Virus record (IMG/VR): IMGVR_UViG_3300026094_000008
Span: 1-46,779 of that record
Strand: one strand, 5' to 3'
Source: a virus
Length of the DNA: 46,779 nucleotides
Program-made: the position numbers and the translations under genes
Notes under the pieces: generated by a model
Database searches by the model: none
What the model was told of the DNA's origin: nothing
The model's input: the letters and a program-made list of their open reading frames with translations, nothing else
In this document: piece by piece, positions 15,704 to 24,000 of the stretch
Layout of the letters: the number at the start of each line of letters is the position of its first letter
How positions within the stretch are numbered: position 1 is the first letter of the stretch

Positions 15704-16740
15704 TATTTAACATCTCCGGTCGATGTAAAAGGTTTTGCTCCTGGAATTAATTTTGGCTGACTAGGGTTAACATTTGTACTTGCTTGTAATTTTGATTTTT
15801 TTGATTTTCCTACTCTTTTACGAACAATATTACAAATAGTTTCGATCTGAGTTTCATCTAATTCCATTATTTCGTCGTTGTGACGATCTTGTTCATCCTC
15901 CATTGTTAATCTAATCGGAGCATAAACTCTTTTTCCGTTTCCAACATCAATAATATCAAAGTTAGGATCCTCAGGATAAGAAATATTTATGGGGTATGTA
16001 CTTCCTGTGATAATAGTAGCTGTTTTGCCAAGTGCTTTAGCAATATGCTGTCCTAAGCTGTCGCAACCTAAAAAATGATCTGCTACTTCTATTATGCCGC
16101 ACCAAACTTTTAAATCAGGTATTTCTGGTTGAGCAATAGGAGATTCGTTATTTTTAGTTTCAACATTAACCGGAATCTCGCTCATTATAATGATTCCGTA
16201 TTCTTTCCTTAATTTTTGTATAATATCTATAATATTATTAAGTTGAAAACTTCTTGATGTAGAATCCACTATAAAATTATTTATATTTTCAATACTTCTG
16301 CCAAACGGTTGAATAACTATAACTTTATCAAATCCAGTTACTTGCTTAATTTCTTCTACAACACTTGCTCCTGATATCATTTCATGTTTGTTTATAAAAA
16401 TATTAGGCTTATTGAGATTTCTAATGCCTTTATTGTTTATCGCGATGTCAAATGCCTGAGACAAGTTACACTTTTGATTGTAATATTCCCAAATTCTATA
16501 AGGCTCTGGACTTATACAATTTCTTACTCGAACTTTTTCCTCAAATAAGTTTTGGTGCCAAACATCATATGCTTTCTTTCCTAATAAAGGATGTCCTTTA
16601 AAAAAGTCTCTTCCTCCTTCACAAACAATAATAAAATCATCTTCAGGATTTTCTTCTGCGTATAATTCAAATGCAGGAATAGAACAAATAACGCGGCCAG
16701 CACCGCCATTTATAAAAAACGCTGTAGATCTTTTAGTCAT
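15703..16740 (-). CDS. GT9-like glycosyltransferase (heptosyltransferase type)
   Basis: This 345-residue protein begins with FFINGGAGRVICSIPAFELY, the N-terminal Rossmann loop seen in ADP-heptose:LPS heptosyltransferases. The C-terminal half has VIVIQPFGRS at about 140-149 and ADHFLGCDSLGQHIAKALGK at about 221-240, then TATIITGSTYP, which fit the nucleotide-sugar site of GT9. The last about 50 residues are basic and disordered-looking. The usual N-terminal membrane-attachment helix is absent. It is the first gene of the operon, with a late promoter at 16761 and AAGGA before the ATG, and it is coupled to the carbamoyltransferase. Donor and acceptor unknown. Confidence 0.7.
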   Translation of the reverse strand: MTKRSTAFFINGGAGRVICSIPAFELYAEENPEDDFIIVCEGGRDFFKGHPLLGKKAYDVWHQNLFEEKVRVRNCISPEPYRIWEYYNQKCNLSQAFDIAINNKGIRNLNKPNIFINKHEMISGASVVEEIKQVTGFDKVIVIQPFGRSIENINNFIVDSTSRSFQLNNIIDIIQKLRKEYGIIIMSEIPVNVETKNNESPIAQPEIPDLKVWCGIIEVADHFLGCDSLGQHIAKALGKTATIITGSTYPINISYPEDPNFDIIDVGNGKRVYAPIRLTMEDEQDRHNDEIMELDETQIETICNIVRKRVGKSKKSKLQASTNVNPSQPKLIPGAKPFTSTGDVK

Positions 16741-16760
16741 ATAGATTCCTTAATATAAGA

Positions 16761-16767
16761 TATTTAT
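16761..16767 (-). promoter_or_regulatory. Late promoter ATAAATA for the modification operon
   Basis: The minus strand reads CAATAAATATCTT here, 20 nt before the ATG at 16740. It follows directly after the terminator of the chaperone gene, so the 14-gene unit down to 7390 should be transcribed separately and late, like the structural genes. Confidence 0.65.
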
Positions 16768-16786
16768 TGAGGATGGTTTAAGTATC

Positions 16787-16813
16787 AAAAAAAAGTGGCA
16801 TAATGCCACTTTT
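16787..16813 (-). terminator. Intrinsic terminator after the tail-assembly chaperone gene
   Basis: A perfect inverted repeat (AAAAGTGGCA / TGCCACTTTT, arms 16791-16800 and 16804-16813) surrounds the loop TAA. On the minus strand it ends in a run of eight T. It lies 12 nt after the stop of the 231-aa gene and just before the promoter of the next unit. Confidence 0.85.
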
Positions 16814-16824
16814 CTAAAAATATT

Positions 16825-17520
16825 CTAATCTTCTAGAGGATCACTAAACGGTACCTGGGGGAACATAAACAACGCAACGTGCGGCGGAACATTATTTGCC
16901 ATCATAACGTCTGGCAGGTCTCTTAATAGCTGTCTATAGTTTCTCCATTCTGTTTTAAGAGATTCTGGCATGTCGTCAGCTATTTCGCTATCAGAATTTG
17001 ATAATAATGCATCACGATGTTTTCTAATAAAGTTCCAATCGGGTAGATCGCCAACATCCTCTCCTAGAAATACATCAGTAACAGTTCTTGTAGGTATAGT
17101 TACATTGTTATTACTATCGACGATTATACCAAATTTGTCATATATATCGGCCGGTTGTAAAGGTAGCTGATAAGATAATCTATCATATCCTTCTATTGCA
17201 GGAGATTGGGGATGGAATACTTCTTCTGTATAATCTTCTTCTGCTTCGTCTATTACAGGTCCTCGTAATTGACATAACAGCGGATTTTCTACACAATCAA
17301 TTTCTACATATCTACAACCTTCAGGAACTGGTCTGCCGTCGGCTTTCTCCTCCGCAGTTATAGGACCCATTGCTTCTTTGCCTGTTTCGTTATCGATAAT
17401 TAGGTAGAGTTTATCTGGCCCGTCATAAGTTGCAGTTCTGGTTTTACCTTGATTTTGACTATGGTCTACCATATATTCGTCTGGTAATCCAAATTCATAA
17501 TCTACTTCAATTAAAGGCAT
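16825..17520 (-). CDS. Tail-fibre assembly chaperone-like protein
   Basis: This 231-residue acidic protein's C-terminal part (about 160-205) has the Phage_tail_APC-like pattern: IRKHRDALLSNSDSEIADDM followed by LKTEWRNYRQLLRDLPDV. The signature RdxLLxxSDW...DxP...WxxYRQxLRdlP is kept, except that the Trp after SD is Ser. Such chaperones help fibre or tail subunits fold and trimerise. The N-terminal part (MPLIEVDYEFGLPDEYMVD) is unlike any family I know. It lies directly after the three Cys-rich genes, which are possible clients. A late promoter (17548) and TAGGAG precede it, and a strong terminator follows. Confidence 0.65.
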   Translation of the reverse strand: MPLIEVDYEFGLPDEYMVDHSQNQGKTRTATYDGPDKLYLIIDNETGKEAMGPITAEEKADGRPVPEGCRYVEIDCVENPLLCQLRGPVIDEAEEDYTEEVFHPQSPAIEGYDRLSYQLPLQPADIYDKFGIIVDSNNNVTIPTRTVTDVFLGEDVGDLPDWNFIRKHRDALLSNSDSEIADDMPESLKTEWRNYRQLLRDLPDVMMANNVPPHVALFMFPQVPFSDPLED

Positions 17521-17547
17521 TTTTACTCTCTCCTATATAGTAGTACG

Positions 17548-17554
17548 TATTTAT
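17548..17554 (-). promoter_or_regulatory. Late promoter ATAAATA for the chaperone gene
   Basis: The minus strand reads TTAATAAATACG here, 28 nt before the ATG at 17520. It overlaps the stop codon of the Cys-rich gene just upstream. It gives the chaperone an extra promoter inside a longer readthrough unit. Confidence 0.55.
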
Positions 17555-18357
17555 TAATAATAAGTTAGTTTAACGACGCCGCTGCCACCAGTACCGCCTT
17601 GTCCACAACAACTGCTGCCACAATAATTAGTATGGGCGGTTTGGCCACCAGCAGCATAAGGAACTGACCAGCAACCGCAGCGGATCCAACAAAAGTTACT
17701 ATGCTGGTCTATCTTACCTACATTTAGAAATATTCCGGTTGATGCTGAACTAATCTGTTTCCAGCAGTGACACGTACCGCCAGGATATTGATACGGAGTT
17801 GCGCCGTACTGTCCGTTGTGATTAAATGATGCCATGTCGCCGTCGTTGTCGCCGGGTTGTCGGCAATAGGACGGAAAAGAAAAACAACTACTATTCCAAC
17901 TGCCATTTGCGCAGCCTCTTGCGCCGCCGCACGCACAAAACCCACTAAGTCCAAATCCATTTACATATGATGTACATCCACAACAGCCGTTACATTCTCG
18001 ACTATAACAAGGATAAACACCACCGGCGCACACCGTGTAAGTACATCCGACATCAGATGTTATAGTTTTGGTATTATAGCTACCGCCGCCGCCGCCGGCG
18101 AAGTGCTGACATCTATTACAGGAGCATGTGCCGGCTCCATTGCCGCCAGCACCCCACAGTTCCCAACGCAACACTCTTACATTAGTAGGAACAGTCCAAG
18201 CACAACAGCATCCACTAGTACATGCACCCGGCGAACCATAAAACCATTTTGTACAGAAACTCGATCTCGTAGTGTCTGCAATGTTTTCTTGGGTTATAGC
18301 CTGAGCTTGAATGTTTTCGCTAGTAAGTTTTGCTTTGTAGCTTTTATAACTTGCCAT
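17554..18357 (-). CDS. Cysteine/glycine-rich fibre-like protein, paralogue 1
   Basis: This 267-residue protein has 28 cysteines. It opens MASYKSYKAKLTSENIQAQA, and a Cys-dense region follows. Recurrent features shared by all three paralogues include a CCCAWTVP segment near residue 45, WELWGAGGNG, CSCxRC, CAGGVYPC, SREC, GFGLSGFC or NGFNLSGFC, CHCW, CWIRCGCWSVPY, SSCCGQGGTGG and a final VKLTYY. The WELWGAGG and GQGGTGG parts resemble the glycine-rich domain found at the tips of phage fibres, but with Cys added throughout. No signal peptide is seen, so any disulphides would form after release, or the thiols bind metal. AGGA precedes the ATG. Confidence 0.75.
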   Translation of the reverse strand: MASYKSYKAKLTSENIQAQAITQENIADTTRSSFCTKWFYGSPGACTSGCCCAWTVPTNVRVLRWELWGAGGNGAGTCSCNRCQHFAGGGGGSYNTKTITSDVGCTYTVCAGGVYPCYSRECNGCCGCTSYVNGFGLSGFCACGGARGCANGSWNSSCFSFPSYCRQPGDNDGDMASFNHNGQYGATPYQYPGGTCHCWKQISSASTGIFLNVGKIDQHSNFCWIRCGCWSVPYAAGGQTAHTNYCGSSCCGQGGTGGSGVVKLTYY

Positions 18358-18366
18358 TATGAATTC

Positions 18367-19149
18367 CTACACATATGTTATTTTTACCAGTCCAGGACCA
18401 CCTGTGCCGCCTTGTCCGCAACATCCACTACCACAATATGTACTCATTGCGCCTTGTCCGCCGTGACCATAAGGCACTGACCAACATCCGCAGCGTATCC
18501 AACACTGTCTAATACTCTGGTTAACTGTTCCGCCTATAATTGCTGCCGGGCCCGGAAACACTTCCTGAACGTGGCAGTGACAATACGCACTAGTTGTGCT
18601 CCAGCCCGGTACCATTGTCTGTTGATAAAAGTCGCCATTATTATCTCCTGGTGCACGACAAAATCCATTATAAGCAAAGCACCCTGTATTCCAACTGGTA
18701 TTTGCTCTTCCTGTTTGGCCTCCGCAAGCACAAAAGCCACTTAGGTTAAACCCATTTGCATATGTAGTGCATCCATTACAGGCTACGCATTCTCTACTTA
18801 AACAGGGATAAACGCCGCCTGCGCATACTGTATAAACACAGCCTTCGCTAGTACCTATGCTTTTTGTATTATAAGAACCGCCCTGCGCTCCTTGATAGTG
18901 ATGACATCTTCTACAGGAACACGCGCCATGGCCGTTGCCACCGGCGCCCCATAACTCCCAGGTTATTTTTTTAACTCCTGTAGGAACAGTCCAGGCACAA
19001 CAGCATCCACTTGAACATCGACAAGGATTTCCGTAGATCCATTTTACACCAAATGTATTCAGTGCATTATTATCAATGTCAGCATCTTGAATAGATCCGT
19101 CGGTGATTTCTTCGGCTGATATTTTTTTATAACTCGAATACGTTGCCAT
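18367..19149 (-). CDS. Cysteine/glycine-rich fibre-like protein, paralogue 2
   Basis: This 260-residue protein has 26 cysteines on the same scaffold as paralogue 1. It is much closer to paralogue 3: three DNA blocks are identical or nearly so (18372-18414, 18728-18843, 18983-19048 against 19167-19209, 19520-19635, 19775-19840). Between these blocks the middle segment (residues about 150-215, for example QTGRANTSWNTGC) diverges strongly. The N-terminal 35 residues also differ (MATYSSYKKISAEEITDG), as expected for an attachment region adapted to a different partner. It ends GPGLVKITYV. Function inferred from the glycine-rich fibre-tip resemblance only. Confidence 0.75.
   Translation of the reverse strand: MATYSSYKKISAEEITDGSIQDADIDNNALNTFGVKWIYGNPCRCSSGCCCAWTVPTGVKKITWELWGAGGNGHGACSCRRCHHYQGAQGGSYNTKSIGTSEGCVYTVCAGGVYPCLSRECVACNGCTTYANGFNLSGFCACGGQTGRANTSWNTGCFAYNGFCRAPGDNNGDFYQQTMVPGWSTTSAYCHCHVQEVFPGPAAIIGGTVNQSIRQCWIRCGCWSVPYGHGGQGAMSTYCGSGCCGQGGTGGPGLVKITYV
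18728..18843 (-). repeat. 116-bp near-identical block shared with 19520-19635
   Basis: 115 of 116 bases match 19520-19635 (offset 792). It codes for the CAGGVYPCLSREC to NGFNLSGFC part of paralogue 2. The neighbouring coding sequence diverges, so the block suggests gene conversion or strong local constraint. Confidence 0.9.
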
Positions 19150-19161
19150 TAAATTTTCTCA

Positions 19162-19941
19162 CTATGCATATGTTATTTTTACCAGTCCAGGACCACCTGT
19201 GCCGCCTTGACCGCAGCAGCCACTACCACAATAGCTAGACATACCTCCTTGGCCTCCGTGACCATAAGGAACAATCCAGCAGCCGCAACGTATATAGCAT
19301 ACATGTATTTGCTGTTCTACGTTGCCGCCGATAAAAGGCGCACTAGTTGGTCTTGTTTGTTGCCAATGACAGTGACAGTTAAAAATGCCGCCGAAGCTAC
19401 CGCTGTGGTTTCCCATTCCAAAATCGCCGCCGTTCTGGCCTGGTGCAAGACAGCAAGGCCAACAACTAAACGAACTGTTGGTCCAGTCAGTATTTGCACA
19501 ACCTGTTCTGCCACCTATTGCACAAAAGCCACTTAGGTTAAATCCATTTGCATATGTAGTGCATCCATTACAGGCTACGCATTCTCTACTTAAACAGGGA
19601 TAAACGCCGCCTGCGCATACTGTATAAACACAGCCGGGCTCAGTAGAAATCATCTTGCTATTATAATAACCACCTTGTGCACCAGCAAAGTGATGACATC
19701 TACTACAGGAACACGCGCCATGGCCGTTGCCACCGGCGCCCCACAACTCCCAAAATACTCGACGTGTATTTTCTGGAACAGTCCAGGCACAACAGCATCC
19801 ACTTGAACATCGACAAGGATTTCCGTAGATCCATTTTACATTTAATCTATGTCGAGTCTCGATATCTAATTTTTCGTCAGTAATAATTCCCGGAGGTATT
19901 TGGTCTGACTTTACCTGTTTATAAGAGTTGTAATTTGCCAT
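19162..19941 (-). CDS. Cysteine/glycine-rich fibre-like protein, paralogue 3
   Basis: This 259-residue protein has 27 cysteines. It shares with paralogue 2 the blocks KWIYGNPCRCSSGCCCAWTV, CAGGVYPCLSREC, VACNGCTTYANGFNLSGFC and GSGCCGQGGTGGPGLVKITY. The central part (TGCANTDWTNSSFSCWPCC onward) is different. AAGG lies before the ATG. It is the first of the three after the 238-aa fibre-end-like gene, so the unit is fibre end, three Cys-rich proteins, then chaperone. The long plus-strand ORFs over these genes are antisense shadows of their regular codon pattern. Confidence 0.75.
   Translation of the reverse strand: MANYNSYKQVKSDQIPPGIITDEKLDIETRHRLNVKWIYGNPCRCSSGCCCAWTVPENTRRVFWELWGAGGNGHGACSCSRCHHFAGAQGGYYNSKMISTEPGCVYTVCAGGVYPCLSRECVACNGCTTYANGFNLSGFCAIGGRTGCANTDWTNSSFSCWPCCLAPGQNGGDFGMGNHSGSFGGIFNCHCHWQQTRPTSAPFIGGNVEQQIHVCYIRCGCWIVPYGHGGQGGMSSYCGSGCCGQGGTGGPGLVKITYA
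19520..19635 (-). repeat. 116-bp near-identical block shared with 18728-18843
   Basis: This is the partner of the block in paralogue 2; the single difference is a T for C inside a run near 19543. Two further blocks of 43 and 66 identical bases flank it in the two genes. Confidence 0.9.
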
Positions 19942-19950
19942 AAATTTACC

Positions 19951-20667
19951 TTAGACTGTAAGTATTCGCCATCCGGCGCTAGCATTGTAATAAACCAAAG
20001 AAAATGCAGCTCCTTCTGTACTAACTACTAGGTCATCGGAATCTCCCATGATGTTACTGCCGTTTCTAGCTACAGTAAGAGAATTAGTATCGAACGTATT
20101 GTCAACATCAAAGAATCTTACTTCGTCGCCTTTTGAGGGAGATCCTGGTAGATCAACAGTTACAGTTCCGCTTGATGTGCTTACCCAATTTGTTTGAAAA
20201 GCAAGGGTGGTTCTGTCAGAACTTACATCTACGTCTTGAAAGCCCGACACCTGCCACTTAGAACCGGTGTATACTTCTAACAATTCGTAGTCCGTATTAA
20301 ATCTTACAAAACCTGCACTAGCGCCGCCAGGCCTATCTGCAATAGTGCCGGTTGGTATAGTAATGTGTGTAGAAGCAGTACCGAACCCTGTTGAATCTTC
20401 TATAGTTCCGCCAGAAACAAGATCGCCGCCTGAATTAATATCACCTGCAATGCCGATGCCGCCGCTTAATACCAAAGATCCGGTTGAAGTACTATTACTT
20501 GCAGTAGTGTTTGTTATTTCAAAAGGTGCATCTGTGATTACCTTACCTGTACCGTCTGGATCTAGTATTAGATTAGCGTTGGGCACAATACCTTGTACTA
20601 TATTGTCACGAGCAAATAAATTACCTAGTAGCGGTCTTCCTGTTACACCTGTTGATATTTTACGCAT
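19951..20667 (-). CDS. Fibre/virion structural protein, 238 aa
   Basis: This is a fibre-type protein. ILDPDGTGKVITDAPFEITN at about residues 34-53 and SLVLSGGIGIAGDINSGG are the short-strand repeats seen in the large fibres here. RPGGASAGFVRFNTDYELLE (about 113-132) followed by VYTGSKWQV is the same RxxxGxxRFNTD...EVYxGxxW module found at the ends of the 1399-aa, 1097-aa and 169-aa proteins. The C-terminus (about 145-238) forms a further beta-rich domain. AAGGA precedes the ATG and the next gene follows after 9 nt. Probably a short tail-fibre subunit or tip-binding piece. Confidence 0.7.
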   Translation of the reverse strand: MRKISTGVTGRPLLGNLFARDNIVQGIVPNANLILDPDGTGKVITDAPFEITNTTASNSTSTGSLVLSGGIGIAGDINSGGDLVSGGTIEDSTGFGTASTHITIPTGTIADRPGGASAGFVRFNTDYELLEVYTGSKWQVSGFQDVDVSSDRTTLAFQTNWVSTSSGTVTVDLPGSPSKGDEVRFFDVDNTFDTNSLTVARNGSNIMGDSDDLVVSTEGAAFSLVYYNASAGWRILTV

Positions 20668-20677
20668 TTTTTATTCC

Positions 20678-21001
20678 TTAGGAAGTTTCTGTCTCTAAGC
20701 CGTAAACAACTGCTGTAACTTCTGTACTATTAGAACGTACAAAAACATTATATCCTGCCTGTAATACAACTCCGGTTCTTTCAAGAGTTCCGTTACCTAG
20801 TAGATCTGTATCAAACTCTATATAATCTGCATCTGCAGGAGCAGCTTGGTCTGTAAGCGCAATACGTACAGATCTTGTTTGTGAATTCCTGTTAGTAACA
20901 CTTATAGTTACAACGGAAAAGGTTTCTGCAGGCACAGTATAAACTATATCGTCGGTGCCAGCTCCAAGTGCTTGTCTTCCTAAAACTCCGTTAATTGCCA
21001 T
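20678..21001 (-). CDS. Small virion protein, about-110-aa family (copy A)
   Basis: This 107-residue all-beta protein's pattern (residue 20-45: VYTVPAETFSVVTISVTNRN, then an alternating strand, then LQAGYNVFVRSNSTEVTAVV) matches the proteins at 36097-36426 and 44605-44940 in length and layout. That makes three distant copies, each next to a large fibre gene. They are likely spacer, collar or linker subunits; the role is inferred. GGAG precedes the start. Confidence 0.6.
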   Translation of the reverse strand: MAINGVLGRQALGAGTDDIVYTVPAETFSVVTISVTNRNSQTRSVRIALTDQAAPADADYIEFDTDLLGNGTLERTGVVLQAGYNVFVRSNSTEVTAVVYGLETETS

Positions 21002-21016
21002 CGTTTTTTATCTCCA

Positions 21017-24000
21017 TTATCTCAAGTAGTAATTGAAAGCTAGCGGTTGTCCGAGGACTGCACCTTCAAAGTTTACGTTTGCTCGTATATTTATCTGTTC
21101 GCCCGACACAGTAGTAATCTGGTTAGTATTAATAAACACGTCGCCGGCCGTTACAGAGTTAACATTTAGACTGGCGCCGCCGCCGCCAATCTGTGCTTCA
21201 ATAAATGCTTTGACTGCTCGCTGTGTAGGAACAACGTTATCAGAGTTAGCAGTAAAGAACGGATCTGTTGAGAACTCGTTGATTGCTGCAGAGTTTCCGC
21301 CTAGTGTAACTTCACCTAGTGATAGTTCCTGCAAGCCAGCAATATTAAATGCTTCAGCATCAAGTGTAGCCACACCAGTAGCCTGTTCGATTGAGAACAA
21401 ATTACCTACTCTGAAGTTACCGTCTTGGTCTGTAGCTGTAAAGAACACCCTACCACCGTCGAACTCATTTGTTTCTCTATCAGGGTCTGGAGCATTTACA
21501 GGTATACCGGGATAGTTAGTATCAACAAAGTTACCGGTGCCAATATCAAGGAAGTCATGACTGGAGGCACGTACCTGACTGTATCTAATTCTAAGTGTAG
21601 CTCCTACACCGTCTTGAGGTGCGTCTGTAATGCTCATTTCAGGTGATAGCTGTAAGAATGCCGTAAATGACCCTTCGTTGCTACCTATAAAAGACACAGT
21701 GTTAACCAGTTTAAATACCTGTTCTGGCAGGCTATCAAACACAATGTTCGATCCGTTAACTGGTCTAGCAGAGAGGCGTCTTACAGCAACAAAACTGCCA
21801 TCCTGGAAGAAATCAGCAAACCCGTTCGAGTTTTGATCGTTAATTTCTGCAGTTGCAGTAGTAAAGGAAGATCCTCTAGCAACGAATGTCGGGTTAGCAA
21901 GAGAACCATTGCCTAGTCTAACCGCAAGCTCTACAGGTTCAATATTGTTAGGATCAAATATTGAAATTGTAGGAGCAGTATCGTAATTGCTGCCCGGCTC
22001 TGTTAAACGTACTTGGAATAACTGTTCATTAGCTACGCCAGTTCTGCCTTTTGCTCTGGCGCCGATTTCTGCGATCGAAACTGTAGTTGTTGGACTACTT
22101 GCGCCGACAACCAAGAACTGATGATTAAGATTAGGATTACCGTGAGCTACTGCGTCATATCCGGCAGCTTCTGCTCCTAATGTAAACAGTTCCCAAAGAA
22201 TACCGTCTTCCGAATAAGCAATAGAGTTATCGTCTCTGGTTGCTACAAAAATACCTTGTCCGTATGATAGTTGACGGTATACTCCGCCTGTTGGTAAAGT
22301 AGTCTGTATCCATGTTATGCCGTCTGTCGAGTATACGGCAGTAGTTGTATTGCTAGCAATAGCAACGAATCTACCATTACCCCATTCTACATCTACCCAG
22401 TCAGCCGATGCGCCAATCGGAGAAGTTGTCCATGTTAAACCGCCATCTTGGGAATAATAAGCGTTACTACTTCCTCCTTCAAGTGCCATAAATCTGCCTT
22501 TGCCGTGTGTCAACGCAGTAACACCTGTAGCTGGCAATACTCCAGACTGAATACTCCATGTAGCGCCACCGTCTGTTGAAGCGCTGACATCGGTTGATGT
22601 AGAATTTGTAATCAAGAATCTGTTATCGCCCGGCGCAGGTTGTCCGAACGCAATTTTAATTGTGCCTGAACCTATTCCACTGTCGGCTGACTCAAATGTG
22701 TCAGCATCTGATGAATAGTTTACAGTTCCGTCTGCGGCGGCAATTACCAATGCGGATGGTTTTAGTATACTAGATCCGTCGTCTAGCAGACCACTTGCAG
22801 AATCAACCCAGCTAGCAGAAGTAGCAAGCGTAGCAGAAGAGTAGTTTGAGCCTTCTATACTTACATTTGCTGTGCTGCCGCTAGCTGGGGCAATAACAAA
22901 TACACCTTTCTGTCCTAAACCATCGAAATCAAAATCTATTATAGATCCGTTTGTTTCGTCTATAGTTGTGATTGTTACTGTAATATCGTTGAGAGGAGTT
23001 GTTCCTCCTAATAGATTACCTGATATAGTAACAGTGTTTAATCTAGTATAACCTTCGCCGGCGTTGTTAAGAGAGAGGTAGTACTTAGAACCAATTCTGG
23101 TTACATCAAAGGTTGCTTGCTCTCCGTCAGAATTTGTAGTGGTAGCAACTGAATTATATTGTGCTGCAGTTTCAAAATATTCTGCAGTTGAATATGTATT
23201 CGAAGCAATAGATTCTGCAGTAGCAGTTTTTGAAGGAACAGTAAAGAATGCTCTCGGCTCTACTTGATAAGTAGAACTTGAGTTAGGCGCAGTTATAGTC
23301 GTACCTGCTATAACATGTTCCCAGCCGAGCTCCATTTCAATAGCAGTCCCTGTGCCCGATCCTGCACCTGTAGCAGTGAATATAGTTCCCGGTCTTGGAT
23401 TAATAAGGGTTTCATTGCTGATACTGTCCCAATCTGTGTCACCTGCGTCTTCGATTCTATAAATTGTCGATGTAGTAAAACTTCCTGCTGAGGTTGGAGT
23501 ATAAGTAGTTGGTCTTACTACTTCTGCTTCTTTTGAGCCCGAATCATATGTATATACGGTGCCATACTGTCCGGTAGCTGCTCCAGCAGTTATGTATATT
23601 GCCATGCCTGGATAAGCAGAGCTTAGATTTCCATCTGTTGCTGCAAGGAATAAGCTAGTAAAACTACCTGTTTGAGCTGTATTCGAAACAAGTGTAAACC
23701 CACTTCCGCCAGCAGTGTCTGGCTCAGTTTCTACTATTCTTATCTGTTTTACTGCTCCGTCTCTGAATTCGTCTGCTACTAACTCTTCGCTGTCTCCAGC
23801 ACCGAATATATTGATTTCAGCTTCGGTATACCTATCACCAGCATGTCCGAACTCAAGCTGGAGAATTTCGTCTTGGTCAGTGAAAACATTTTCTACAGTA
23901 GCATTAAATTGTGTTCTATTATCGACAACAGCAGTTACTGGTGTTTCGTCTGGATCCACACCTTCTGCAGAAGAACCAAATGTACCGTAGGAATTATTAC

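Noticed and set aside
18103-18480. Open frame of 125 codons antisense to the Cys-rich genes, with others at 19207-19536 and 19385-19603
   Set aside because: They are the mirror of the biased codons in the Cys/Gly-rich genes, lack ribosome sites, and cross real gene borders.
17554-19941. Metallothionein or toxin-like secreted peptides
   Set aside because: The proteins are about 260 aa with a glycine-rich fibre framework and no signal peptide; the Cys are spread over a folded domain, unlike small Cys-rich peptides.
21033-21515. 160-codon plus-strand frame inside the 2385-aa gene
   Set aside because: It is an antisense shadow; the minus strand here codes for the conserved C-terminal fibre end.
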